Assembly: GCF_012184385.1 (NCBI RefSeq)
Contig: NZ_VSRL01000041.1
Coordinates: 15,928 to 52,413 of the forward strand
Direction of reading: 5' to 3'
Length of the DNA stretch: 36,486 bases
DNA from: Lentzea indica
Lineage (GTDB): Bacteria; Actinomycetota; Actinomycetes; Mycobacteriales; Pseudonocardiaceae
This document shows, piece by piece, positions 7,397-15,699 of this stretch. Positions within the stretch are counted from its first letter, which is position 1. Each line of letters opens with the position of its first letter. The notes under the pieces were generated by a model that worked only from the letters and a program-made list of their open reading frames with translations, searched no databases and was not told the origin of the DNA. The position numbers and the translations under genes were made by a program.

Positions 7397-8401
7397 GTGA
7401 GAAAGATTTTTGCTGTTGCCGCCGCTGCTGCACTGGCGCTGACCGGTTGTTCGACCGGTACGTCGACCGCGCCGCAGACGCACGAGGTCACTTTGGTGAC
7501 GCACGACTCGTTCGTGGTGAAGGAAGGCCTCATGGACGAGTTCCAGAAGGCCACCGGTATCACCGTGAAGCAGATCGCGAGCGGTGACGCGGGCGAGCTC
7601 ACGAACAAGCTCGTGCTCACCAAGTCCAATCCGATCGGCGACGTCGCGTTCGGTGTCGACTCGACGTTCGCCTCGCGGGCTCTGGCCGAGGGCGTGTTCG
7701 CCGAGTACGCCTCGCCGGAGGCCTCCAAGGGCGCTCAGCGCTACCAGGTGGACTCCACGGGGCGCCTGCACGCGGTGGACGTCGGTGACGTGTGCCTGAA
7801 CATCGACCCGGCCAAGCTCGGTGGCGTCGAGCCGACCTCGTACGAGGACCTCGTCGACCCGAAGTTCAAGGACAAGCTGGTCGTGGAGAACCCGGCCACG
7901 TCCTCGCCGGGCCTCGCGTTCCTGCTGGGCACGATCGCGAAGTTCGGCGAGAACGGCTGGCAGGAGTACTGGACCAAGCTCAAGGCCAACGGCGTCAAGG
8001 TCGTGAGCGGCTGGGAAGAGGCCTACAACCAGGAGTTCTCCGCCACCAAGGGCGACCGGCCGATCGTCGTCTCGTACGCCTCGTCGCCGTCGGCGGAGGG
8101 CGGCAAGACCAAGGCCGTGCTGAGCACGTGCTACCGCCAGGTCGAGTACGCCGGCGTGCTGTCCGGGGCCAAGAACCCCGCCGACGCGCAGAAGGTCCTG
8201 GACTTCCTGCTGGGCGAGAAGTTCCAGGCCCAGGTGGCCGAGCACATGTACGTCTACCCGTCGCGTGAGGGCGTCGCGCTGCCCGAGTCGTGGGCCAAGG
8301 ACGCGCCGCTGCCGCCGAACCCGCAGACCCTGCCCGCGGACAAGGTCAAGGACAACCGCGAAGCCTGGGTCGAGCAGTGGCGCAAGCTCGTGCAGGGCTG
8401 A
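7397..8401 (+). CDS. thiB: Thiamine ABC transporter substrate-binding lipoprotein
   Basis: A 334-residue lipoprotein with signal MRKIFAVAAAAALALTGC and lipobox LTGC (Cys18). It is a type 2 periplasmic-binding-like protein: VTLVTHDSFVVKEGLMDEF matches the opening of ThiB/TbpA, and FGVDSTFASRALAEGVFAEY and PIVVSYASSPSAE are also ThiB-like. It captures thiamine (or its phosphates) outside the membrane and delivers it to ThiP. GTG start, with the ribosome binding site inside the TPP riboswitch. The stop codon overlaps the start proposed for thiP. Confidence 0.95.
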   Translation: MRKIFAVAAAAALALTGCSTGTSTAPQTHEVTLVTHDSFVVKEGLMDEFQKATGITVKQIASGDAGELTNKLVLTKSNPIGDVAFGVDSTFASRALAEGVFAEYASPEASKGAQRYQVDSTGRLHAVDVGDVCLNIDPAKLGGVEPTSYEDLVDPKFKDKLVVENPATSSPGLAFLLGTIAKFGENGWQEYWTKLKANGVKVVSGWEEAYNQEFSATKGDRPIVVSYASSPSAEGGKTKAVLSTCYRQVEYAGVLSGAKNPADAQKVLDFLLGEKFQAQVAEHMYVYPSREGVALPESWAKDAPLPPNPQTLPADKVKDNREAWVEQWRKLVQG

Positions 8402-9984
8402 GCACCCGCACCGGGTGGTCGGCGGCGGCGCTGTTGCCGCTGGCCTTCCTCGGGTTGTTCTTCGCGTGGCCCGTGCTGGCGATCGTGTCGCTGGGGCTGC
8501 GCGAGGGCGGTGTGGTTTCCGCGCTGTTCAGCGGGGAGACCTGGGAGCTCGTCGGGTTCACGCTGGGGCAGGCTCTCGCGTCGACACTGGTCGCGCTCGT
8601 CGCCGGGTTGCCGGTGGCGTTCGTGCTCGCGCGGTGCCGGCTTCGCGGGCTCGGGGTTGTGCGTGCGGCCGTGATGGTGCCGTTCGTGCTGCCGACCGTG
8701 GTGGTGGGGCTGGCTTTCCGCACGTTCTGGCCGGACGGCGGGGTGCTGCCGATCGTGCTGGCCAACGCGTTCTTCAACGTCGCCGTGGTCGCGCGGACCG
8801 TTGGCGGGCTGTGGGCCCACACGGATCGGCGGGCTGAGGACGCGGCCCGGGCTCTCGGGGCTTCCCGTCCGCGGGCGTTCCTGTCGGTCGTGTTGCCGGC
8901 GTTGGCGCCCGCGATCGGGTCGGCTGCGGCGGTCGTGTTCTTGTTCTGCGCCACCAGTTTCGGTGTGGTTCTGGTGCTCGGCGGGTCTCGGTATCGGACG
9001 TTGGAGACCGAGATCTACCTGCGGACGGTCGAGCTGTTCGACCTCTCCGGCGCGGCCGCGTTGTCGTTGCTGCAGTTCGCTGCTGTGCTGGCGGTCCTGG
9101 TTCTGGGTGCGCTGGCCCGGCGGCGTCGGGAGACGGCGTTGTCGTTGCGCGGCAGGGAAGAGCTGGCCCGGCGGCCGTCCGGTGGTGAGTGGTACGTCGT
9201 TGCCGGGGCGGGCCTGGTCGTCATGGCCTTGCTGACGCCGGTCGTCGGGCTGGTCACGCGGTCGTTGTCCACCCGGGACGGTTGGAGCTTCGCCGGATAT
9301 GCGGCGCTGGCGACTCGTGGTGATCGCGGGACGCTGGCGGTAACCGGGCTGGACGCGGCGTTGAACTCGGTGCGGACGGCGTTCGACGCGACTCTTGTGG
9401 CGTTGGTGGTCGGGGTGTTCTCCGCCGTGGTGCTGGTCGGGTTGCGGCGGTCAGGGGGCCGGATCGCGGAGGTGCTGGACACCGCGTTGATGCTGCCTCT
9501 CGGGGTGTCCGCGGTGACCCTCGGTTTCGGGTACCTGGTGACGATGGACGCGCTGCCAGGGGATTTCCGGACCTCGCCGTTGCTGGTGCCGCTGGCCCAG
9601 GCGCTGGTGGTGACGCCGTTGATCGTGCGGATGGTGCTGCCGGTGTTGCGGGCGGTCGACGAACGCCTGCGGCAGGCGGCGGCGACGTTGGGCGCGTCGC
9701 CGTTCCGGGTGTGGCGTGAGGTGGACCTGCCGCTGGTCGGGCGGTCGCTGGTGGCGGCTGCCGGCTTCGGGTACGTGGTGGCGCTGGGGGAGTTCGGTGC
9801 GACGAGCTTCCTGGCGCGGCCGGACGCGCCGACGTTGCCGGTGGTGATCGCGCGGCTGATGTCGCGGCCGGGGGAGTTGAACAGCCAGATGGCCTATGCG
9901 GCGTGTGCGCTGCTGATGGTCGTCACGGTCGGGTGCGTGCTGCTGATCGAGCGGTTGCGCGTGCCTAGCAGCGGGGAGTTCTGA
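8398..9984 (+). CDS. thiP: Thiamine ABC transporter permease (double-domain)
   Basis: A permease of about 528 residues made of two fused BPD-transport halves, as in ThiP and FbpB. The two EAA-type loops that contact the ATPase are RAEDAARALGASRPRAF and RLRQAAATLGASPFRVW. About twelve hydrophobic segments are visible. No ATG, GTG or TTG falls at the expected N-terminus. The best fit is a CTG at 8398 in the overlap CTGA with the thiB stop, giving MSTRTGWSAAALLP. An in-frame GTG at 8290 would add 36 non-hydrophobic residues inside thiB. The next gene overlaps by one base (TGATG). Confidence 0.9.
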   Translation: MSTRTGWSAAALLPLAFLGLFFAWPVLAIVSLGLREGGVVSALFSGETWELVGFTLGQALASTLVALVAGLPVAFVLARCRLRGLGVVRAAVMVPFVLPTVVVGLAFRTFWPDGGVLPIVLANAFFNVAVVARTVGGLWAHTDRRAEDAARALGASRPRAFLSVVLPALAPAIGSAAAVVFLFCATSFGVVLVLGGSRYRTLETEIYLRTVELFDLSGAAALSLLQFAAVLAVLVLGALARRRRETALSLRGREELARRPSGGEWYVVAGAGLVVMALLTPVVGLVTRSLSTRDGWSFAGYAALATRGDRGTLAVTGLDAALNSVRTAFDATLVALVVGVFSAVVLVGLRRSGGRIAEVLDTALMLPLGVSAVTLGFGYLVTMDALPGDFRTSPLLVPLAQALVVTPLIVRMVLPVLRAVDERLRQAAATLGASPFRVWREVDLPLVGRSLVAAAGFGYVVALGEFGATSFLARPDAPTLPVVIARLMSRPGELNSQMAYAACALLMVVTVGCVLLIERLRVPSSGEF

Positions 9985-10937
9985 TGGCGCTGGAACTGGA
10001 CTCGATCACCGTCCGTTATGGACAGATGGTCGCGGTGTCGGACGTGTCGCTTTCGGTGGCGGACGGTGAAGTCGTGGCGCTGCTCGGGCCGTCGGGGTGC
10101 GGGAAGTCGACGTTGCTGCGGACGATCGCGGGACTGGAGAAGCCTTCTTCCGGTTCGGTCCGGTGGGATTCGTCGGACCTGGCCGGTGTGCCGGTGCATC
10201 GGCGGGAGTTCGGGCTGGTCTTCCAGGACGGGCAGCTGTTTCCGCACCGGTCGGTGGCGGGGAACGTGGCTTTCGGGCTGCGGATGCGTGGAGTGGAGCG
10301 CGAAGAGCGGGACAAGCGGGTTCTTTCGTTGCTGGAGCTCGTCGGTTTGGACGGGTATGCCTCACGTCGTGTGACGCAGCTGTCCGGTGGTGAGCAGCAG
10401 CGGGTGGCGTTGGCGCGGGCGTTGGCTCCCTCGCCGCGGTTGTTGCTGCTGGACGAGCCGTTGTCGGCGCTGGACCGGGCGTTGCGGGAGCAGCTCGCGG
10501 TCGATCTGGCGCGGTTGTTGCGGGAGGCCGCCACGACCGCGTTGGTCGTGACGCACGACCACGACGAGGCGTTCACGCTGGCCGACCGGGTGGCGATCAT
10601 GTTGCGCGGCCGGATCGTTCAGGTCGGCCCGCCGGCCGAGGTGTGGTCGTCGCCGGTCGATGTCGAGACCGCGAAGTTCTTGGGGTGCAACAAGTTCGTG
10701 CCCGGTTCGTTCGTGGGGGTATCCGCTGAACGCGTTGGGCTGCGGGCCACGGCGTTGCGGGTCGATCCGTCGGGCTCTCTTGAGGGCACTGTGCTGGAGC
10801 GGGTGCACCGGCGGGACCACGTGCGGTTGCTCGTGGAGATCGACGGCGAGGAGTACGAGGCGGTCGGGCCGATGACCGAGATCGGGGACCGCGTGCGGCT
10901 CGTAATTGACTTGGACGGCGTCGCTCGTATCGGTTAG
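9984..10937 (+). CDS. thiQ: Thiamine ABC transporter ATP-binding protein
   Basis: A 317-residue ABC ATPase. Walker A GPSGCGKST at residues 35-43, Q-loop FGLVFQDGQLFP, signature LSGGEQQR, Walker B RLLLLDEPLSALD and the switch His in VVTHDHDEA are all intact. About 85 residues follow the NBD and resemble the TOBE-type regulatory tail of FbpC/PotA-like ATPases (SLEGTVLERVHRRDHVRLL). ATG overlaps the thiP stop by one base. It powers thiamine import with ThiP and ThiB. FbpC-like iron ATPases look similar; the riboswitch decides for thiamine. Confidence 0.93.
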   Translation: MALELDSITVRYGQMVAVSDVSLSVADGEVVALLGPSGCGKSTLLRTIAGLEKPSSGSVRWDSSDLAGVPVHRREFGLVFQDGQLFPHRSVAGNVAFGLRMRGVEREERDKRVLSLLELVGLDGYASRRVTQLSGGEQQRVALARALAPSPRLLLLDEPLSALDRALREQLAVDLARLLREAATTALVVTHDHDEAFTLADRVAIMLRGRIVQVGPPAEVWSSPVDVETAKFLGCNKFVPGSFVGVSAERVGLRATALRVDPSGSLEGTVLERVHRRDHVRLLVEIDGEEYEAVGPMTEIGDRVRLVIDLDGVARIG

Positions 10938-10948
10938 CTAAGAGTCCT

Positions 10949-11707
10949 ATGGGACATCTTGAGGGACGAGTCGCGCTGGTCACGGGCGTGAGCAGGCGGC
11001 AGGGCATCGGGTACGCGACCGCTCAGCGGCTGGCCGGGCTGGGCGCTGACCTGTTCGTGCAGCACCACGTGGCGCACGACGCGGAGCAGCCGTGGGGCGC
11101 GGATTCGATCGAGGACGTGATCGCGGGTATCGGTGGTCGCGTCGAGCACCTCGGTGCCGATCTCGCGCTGCCGGACGCGCCGGAGCAGCTCATGGCGGCT
11201 GCGGTCAAGGCTTACGGGCGTGTCGACGTGCTGGTGTGCAACCACGCGAGCAGCGGGCCCGACGGTGGGCTGGGTGAGCTGGACGCGGCCAAGATCGATG
11301 CTCACTACGCGGTGAACACGCGGTCGTCGATCCTGTTGGCGCAAGCGTTTGCCGAGCAGCACGACGGGGCGCCTGGCGGACGGGTCGTGTTCATGACGTC
11401 CGGGCAGAATCTCGGACCGATGCCTGGTCAGATCGCCTACGCCGCGTCGAAGGGTGCGCTGGTGGGGATCATGTCGACGCTGTCCCACCAGCTGATCAGG
11501 CAGGGGATCACCATCAACGCGGTGAACCCCGGCCCGACCGACACCGGTTATGCGACCGAGGAGACCAGGGAGTGGGTGCGGGAGCGGATGCCGCTCGGCC
11601 GCTGGGGCCAGCCGGACGACGCCGCCCGGCTGGTCTCCTGGCTCTGCACCGACGACGCTGAGTGGATCACCGGACAGGTGATCAACAGCGAGGGCGGGTT
11701 TCGCTAG
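10949..11707 (+). CDS. SDR-family oxidoreductase (FabG-like)
   Basis: A 252-residue classical short-chain dehydrogenase. The cofactor motif is VTGVSRRQGIGYATAQRL (TGxxxxxGIG). The usual NNAG motif is VCNHAS. The catalytic part is FMTSGQNLGPMPGQIAYAAS followed by K (S...YxxxK), and NPGPTDTGY follows. ITGQVINSEGGF closes the fold. It probably reduces a carbonyl or oxidises an alcohol with NAD(P); the substrate cannot be told. It begins 11 nt after thiQ with only a weak GAG before ATG, so it is probably read from the thiamine transcript, without an evident functional link. Its stop codon interlocks with the convergent permease gene in a shared CTAG. Confidence 0.88.
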   Translation: MGHLEGRVALVTGVSRRQGIGYATAQRLAGLGADLFVQHHVAHDAEQPWGADSIEDVIAGIGGRVEHLGADLALPDAPEQLMAAAVKAYGRVDVLVCNHASSGPDGGLGELDAAKIDAHYAVNTRSSILLAQAFAEQHDGAPGGRVVFMTSGQNLGPMPGQIAYAASKGALVGIMSTLSHQLIRQGITINAVNPGPTDTGYATEETREWVRERMPLGRWGQPDDAARLVSWLCTDDAEWITGQVINSEGGFR

Positions 11708-12504
11708 CTGTCCTTGGTGATGAGACGCATTGCGGCGAGGCCCGTGCCGATCAGCATGTAGCAGCCCGCGAGGAGCGTGCTGTCCCAGATCTGACCGAGC
11801 GGGATCGGGTCTCGCATCACGTCGATCAGGCCGGGGAAGCCCGTCGTGATCAGGAACGGGTGCAGCCAGTCGAGCGACGGGAACTGCCCCAGCACCTGGA
11901 ACACGATGATCGTCGTCATCGTCGCCGCCTGCACCACCAGCGGGTGCTCGGTCGTCGAGCTGACGGCGAGGGCGACCGCGCCGATCGCCACCATCTGGAA
12001 CGTCACCAGCAGGATGAAGAACGCGATCCGCAGGAAGCCCTCTGCCGTGGAGAGGGTGGTGCCGGACAGCGTCATCATGCCGTTCGTGCCGAGGAACGCG
12101 GTGCCGGCGATGATGCCCACGACCGCCATCAGCGTGACGGCGAAGAGCGACATCGCGGTGAGCCCGAACAGCTTCACGAACAGCAGCCGCACCCGTGACA
12201 CCGGTGCGACGAGCAGCCCGCGCAACGTGCCGTGCTGCGCCTCGCCCGCGAGCCCGTCCGCCGCCCAGATCGACGCCACCAGCGGCAGCAGCAGGTTGAG
12301 CGACAGGAACAGGGTGAAGATGGGCACGACCATGCCGTTGCCGTTGAGGATCGCTCCCAGCCCCGGCCCGCCGTCACCCTCGCCGGCGGACCAGATGCCG
12401 AAGCTGATGATGATCGGCACCAGGATCAGCCCGAACAGCCCGATGAGGGTCCGCGGCCTGCGCAGCATCCAGCGCACCTCGGAACCGAACTGACGCGTGA
12501 TCAT
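11704..12504 (-). CDS. ABC-2 type transporter permease
   Basis: A 266-residue permease with six hydrophobic segments: residues about 18-37, 63-83, 107-132, 155-177, 183-204 and 238-258. The segment EAQHGTLRGLLVAPVSRVR after the second helix is the typical coupling region of ABC-2 exporters. ATG overlaps the stop of the upstream ATPase gene by 4 nt (ATGA), so the two form one translational unit. It probably exports a lipid, peptide or antibiotic together with that ATPase; the substrate is unknown. Confidence 0.88.
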   Translation of the reverse strand: MITRQFGSEVRWMLRRPRTLIGLFGLILVPIIISFGIWSAGEGDGGPGLGAILNGNGMVVPIFTLFLSLNLLLPLVASIWAADGLAGEAQHGTLRGLLVAPVSRVRLLFVKLFGLTAMSLFAVTLMAVVGIIAGTAFLGTNGMMTLSGTTLSTAEGFLRIAFFILLVTFQMVAIGAVALAVSSTTEHPLVVQAATMTTIIVFQVLGQFPSLDWLHPFLITTGFPGLIDVMRDPIPLGQIWDSTLLAGCYMLIGTGLAAMRLITKDS

Positions 12505-13505
12505 CGCGGTCCCCCGTCCAGCGTGTCCACAGCGGACATTCCGCGCTCGGCCTCCTCGGCCTCGGTGAGCCGCGCGAACAGCTCCTCCAGGCCGGTCTTC
12601 CACCTGGTCGCCTCGTAGACCCCGACGCCGGCCTTCACCAGCGTCTCGATCACCTGCGGCGCCGACGTTCCCGCGAGTTCGACACGGAGGCCCTCGCCGA
12701 GCGGTCGTGCGGAGATCTTCGCGGTGCGCAGTGCGCTGAGCGCCGTCTCGACGTCCGGGGTGATCACCTGGAGCGCCGAGCCGCCAGCCTGCAGCAGTTC
12801 GGTCAGCTCTCCCTGTGCCACAACGGTTCCGCGGTGCAGGACCGCGACGTGCGTGCAGGTCGCCTCGACCTCGCTCAACAGGTGGCTGGAGACGAGGACG
12901 GTGCTGCCCTGTTCGTGCAGGTCCGCGATGATCTTGCGGATCTCGCGGGTTCCCGCCGGGTCGAGGCCGTTGGTCGGCTCGTCGAGCACGACCAGCTTGC
13001 GCGGCACGAGCAACGCCGCGGCCAGGCCGAGACGTTGCTTCATGCCGAGCGAGTACCCCCGGTACCTGCGGTGGGCCGCCTGCGCGAGCCCGACGCGTTC
13101 GAGCGCGTCCTCCACCGCCTGCTTGATCTGCTTCTTGGGGAGCAGCGGCTCGAACGCGGCACACCTGATGAGGTTCTCCCGCCCGCTGAGGAACGGGTGG
13201 AACCCCGGACCCTCGACCAGCGCGCCCACGTGCGGCAGCGCGTGCTCGGCCCCGTCAGGAAGCGGCTTGCCGAGCAGCTCGATCTCCCCCTGCGTGGGGC
13301 GGACCAACCCGAGCAGCATCCGGATCGTGGTCGTCTTGCCAGACCCGTTGGGGCCGAGCATGCCGAGCACGGCTCCTTCCGGCAGCTCGAGGTCGACGCG
13401 GTCCACGGCGACCGTGCTCCCGTACTCCTTGCGCAGACCCTTGGTCCGCGCGGCGACGGCGGTCTTGTGCCCCGTCGTCACCGGCGCGCTGGTCGAGGTG
13501 GTCAC
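12501..13505 (-). CDS. ABC exporter ATP-binding protein (bacitracin/multidrug-export type)
   Basis: A 334-residue ATPase. Walker A GPNGSGKTTT lies near residues 53-62. The signature is the exporter-type YSLGMKQRLGLA, Walker B KLVVLDEPTNGLDPAG, and the switch His is in VLVSSHLLSEVE. A C-terminal extension of about 100 residues follows, as in BcrA-like proteins. The GTG start overlaps the stop of the lolA-like gene (GTGA), and its own stop overlaps the permease start. The three genes therefore look like one operon, with the lolA-like gene first. The neighbouring divergent regulator/kinase pair is the likely regulator, by location only. Confidence 0.93.
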   Translation of the reverse strand: MTTSTSAPVTTGHKTAVAARTKGLRKEYGSTVAVDRVDLELPEGAVLGMLGPNGSGKTTTIRMLLGLVRPTQGEIELLGKPLPDGAEHALPHVGALVEGPGFHPFLSGRENLIRCAAFEPLLPKKQIKQAVEDALERVGLAQAAHRRYRGYSLGMKQRLGLAAALLVPRKLVVLDEPTNGLDPAGTREIRKIIADLHEQGSTVLVSSHLLSEVEATCTHVAVLHRGTVVAQGELTELLQAGGSALQVITPDVETALSALRTAKISARPLGEGLRVELAGTSAPQVIETLVKAGVGVYEATRWKTGLEELFARLTEAEEAERGMSAVDTLDGGPR

Positions 13506-14572
13506 TTCACCTGTCCGATCGTGTCGAACAGCACCTGCTCGGGCACGGCGCCCGCGACAACACGGCCGTCGTCCGCGATCAGGATCGTGGCGACCTTGGT
13601 CGTGAACAGCTTGCCGCTGCCCCAGCTGCCGCTCACCTTCTTGGTGAACCGGTCGACCAGGCCCTGCGCCTCTGCCGGCACGTGGGTCATGGCCTCAGCC
13701 GGGATCTTCGCGCCGACGACCGAGTCCCAGCCGGTGCCGAAGATCTGCGGGTCCTTGCCGTTCAGCGCCTGCTCCAGGCCCAGCTCGGGCTCGTGCCGCT
13801 GCTTCTGCTCCTTGGCCTCCGGAGTGGTGACCTTGGCGTTGGCGGGCGGGGTGAACTCGAACAGCTTCGAGTCCTGCGGGCCGACGTTGATCTGGCTGAA
13901 GCCGACCGTGCCAGCCGGTTCCGCGGTGCCGTTCGTGAGGACGGCGACGCGCAGCGGCATCTTGAGCTCGGAGTCGACCGCGATCCTGACCTCACGGATC
14001 AGCGTCTTCTCACTGGCCTTCGGCGTGAGGACCAGCTCGTAGGCGGCACGGTTCGCGACCCGCGCGGTGCCGTCGACGCTGATGTCGCTGAACTCCTTGG
14101 TCTGGTTGACGATCTCCTTGGCCGCGGTGGCCGGGTCGATCGCCTTCTGCTCGTTCTCCGGCTTGACCTCCTTGTCGGCCTTGTGCTCCGACTTGGTGAC
14201 CTCGTTGTTCTGGGAGTTCCAGGACCACGTGGTGGAGCCGTCGTCAACGATGGTCTGCTCGGACTGACCGTTCGGAAGAGCCAGCCGGAGCTTGCCGTTG
14301 CCGTCCGTCCAGATCCTCGCGCTGTGCTTGCCGTCCGCGAGCTGCGGGATCTCGCCGATCGCCGGGAGACCGAGCTTGTTGTCGACCTCCACGGTGCCGC
14401 CGAACGCACCCGGTTTGCTGGTCAGGACCTGCTCGACCAGCTTCTCCGGGGCGATGTCCGGCAGGGATGGTGGCTGGCCTGCGCCTGCTGGCATGGCTAG
14501 CAGGCTGATGCCTGCCGCACCGGTGAGCACACCGGCCGCAGCTGCGGCCAGGGTCACCTTTCGCTTGTTCAT
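13502..14572 (-). CDS. LolA-like (DUF2092-type) exported protein
   Basis: A 356-residue protein with an N-terminal signal (MNKRKVTLAAAAAGVLTGAA, then GISLLAMPAGAG). It has the pattern of actinobacterial LolA-like/DUF2092 proteins: KLVEQVLTSKPGAFGGTVEV, TIVDDGSTTWSWNSQNNEV, a beta-rich centre and EPAGTVGFSQINVGPQDSKLF. Proteins of this fold bind lipids or lipidated partners outside the membrane. It is first in an operon with an ABC exporter, with stop/start overlap GTGA. The strong GGAGGAGGGG about 6 nt before ATG fixes the start; an upstream in-frame start at 14590 has no such site. Actinobacteria lack the Lol outer-membrane route, so a canonical LolA role is unlikely. Confidence 0.8.
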   Translation of the reverse strand: MNKRKVTLAAAAAGVLTGAAGISLLAMPAGAGQPPSLPDIAPEKLVEQVLTSKPGAFGGTVEVDNKLGLPAIGEIPQLADGKHSARIWTDGNGKLRLALPNGQSEQTIVDDGSTTWSWNSQNNEVTKSEHKADKEVKPENEQKAIDPATAAKEIVNQTKEFSDISVDGTARVANRAAYELVLTPKASEKTLIREVRIAVDSELKMPLRVAVLTNGTAEPAGTVGFSQINVGPQDSKLFEFTPPANAKVTTPEAKEQKQRHEPELGLEQALNGKDPQIFGTGWDSVVGAKIPAEAMTHVPAEAQGLVDRFTKKVSGSWGSGKLFTTKVATILIADDGRVVAGAVPEQVLFDTIGQVK

Positions 14573-14672
14573 CTGTGTCCCCTCCTCCAAGGGCTTGTGG
14601 TTACAGCTTGAAGTGGGGTTGCTGAGATGGTGCTGAGACTAGTCTGACCTGCTGGTTTGTGCTTGTTTCTTG

Positions 14673-14940
14673 GTCGGGTTGGGGTTGGTTGGCTGGGCGC
14701 TCTTGCCGTAGGTGGTTGTTGTGCGATGGCGGGTTGCGGTTGCGTGCTTTCCCCGGGGGCTCTGCCCCCAAACCCCCGGCAATCTGATCGGGGGTCCAGC
14801 GCCGTGCGCGGGTTGATGGCACGCCGGTTGCTTACGGCGGCTGCCTGTTGCGTGGGTGGGTTGCGTTTGGTTTGGGGTGGTCCCGCCTGCTGGCTTTGTG
14901 AAGGGCGGGCTCGGCTGCGCCTTCGCGGTGGCCTGTTGCT
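14673..14940. repeat. Dispersed intergenic repeat, copy 1
   Basis: This gene-free stretch between the divergent lolA-like and response-regulator genes shares a series of blocks with 36062-36400. They are a GC-rich hairpin (here GGGGGCTCTGCCCCC), then GCAATCTGATC, TCCAGCGCCG, GCGGGTTGATGGCACGCC, GGTTGC, GGGGTGGTCCCG and finally GTGAAGGGCGGGCTCGGCT. The blocks are in the same order and roughly the same spacing. It lacks the nested palindrome of copy 2. The rest of the 14573-14997 gap has no convincing gene; the only open frames overlap the repeat and look random. Confidence 0.8.
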
Positions 14941-14997
14941 GAGAGGCGGCTGAGATCTTGCGGGCGGTTAGTTGGCTGGGGCGGCATGCTGTGCGGT

Positions 14998-15699
14998 GTG
15001 AAGCCTCGAGTGCTGGTCGTGGACGACGAAGTCGGCGTGCGCCGGGCGTTGGAGCGTGGGCTGGCGGCTGAGGGCATGGAGGTCGTGACGGCCGCTGATG
15101 GGCCCACTGCGTTGAGGGTGGCGTTGACCGGGGCCTTTGACGTGGTGCTGCTCGACATCATGTTGCCCGGGCTGTCCGGGTATCGGGTGTTGCAGCGCAT
15201 GCGGGCTGATGGGGTGCGAACGCCGGTGTTGATGGTGTCGGCGAAGGACGGGGAGATCGACCAGGCGGACGGGCTGGATCTCGGGGCCGATGGGTATTTG
15301 GTCAAGCCGTTCAGCTTTGTCGTGCTGGTGGCGCAGGTCAGGGCGTTGTTGCGGCGTGGGGGTGGGGCGCGGCGGAAGTTGACGCTGGGCAATCTCGTCA
15401 TCGATCGGGGGTTGCGCGAGGTCAGCTGGGCCGGGCAGGACGTGTCGTTGAGTCCTCGGGAGTACGCGGTGCTCGACGTGTTGGCGTCTCGGGCCGGGTC
15501 TGTGGTGACCAAGGACGAGTTGTTGCGGGCGGTGTGGGGGGACGAGCAGGCCGCCACTCGGAATGCGGTTGAGGTTTACGTGGGGTACCTCAGGCGCAAG
15601 TTGGAGGCGGTTGGGGGTGGGGAGGTCGTGAGGACCATTCGGGGACACGGGTACATCGCGTCCACCCCCGACCTGGACAGCGCGCTGGGGAACAAGTGA
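14998..15699 (+). CDS. OmpR/PhoB-family response regulator
   Basis: A 233-residue two-component regulator. The receiver domain (about 1-115) starts KPRVLVVDDEVGVRRALE, with the phospho-acceptor Asp53 in VVLLDIMLPG and the conserved Lys in DGYLVKPFSF. The winged-helix DNA-binding domain (about 130-225) has LSPREYAVLDVLASRAG and VYVGYLRRKLE. The GTG start follows family length; ATG at 14986 would add four residues, and neither has ideally spaced ribosome binding sequence. The stop overlaps the kinase start (GTGA). It is divergent from the lolA-like/ABC operon across the repeat, so that operon is a reasonable candidate target. Confidence 0.93.
   Translation: MKPRVLVVDDEVGVRRALERGLAAEGMEVVTAADGPTALRVALTGAFDVVLLDIMLPGLSGYRVLQRMRADGVRTPVLMVSAKDGEIDQADGLDLGADGYLVKPFSFVVLVAQVRALLRRGGGARRKLTLGNLVIDRGLREVSWAGQDVSLSPREYAVLDVLASRAGSVVTKDELLRAVWGDEQAATRNAVEVYVGYLRRKLEAVGGGEVVRTIRGHGYIASTPDLDSALGNK

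Noticed and set aside
14657-14953. Plus-strand open frame in the gap before the response regulator
   Set aside because: It coincides with the dispersed repeat, is Gly/Cys/Trp/Leu-rich, has no ribosome binding site, and is not preserved in the other copy of the repeat.
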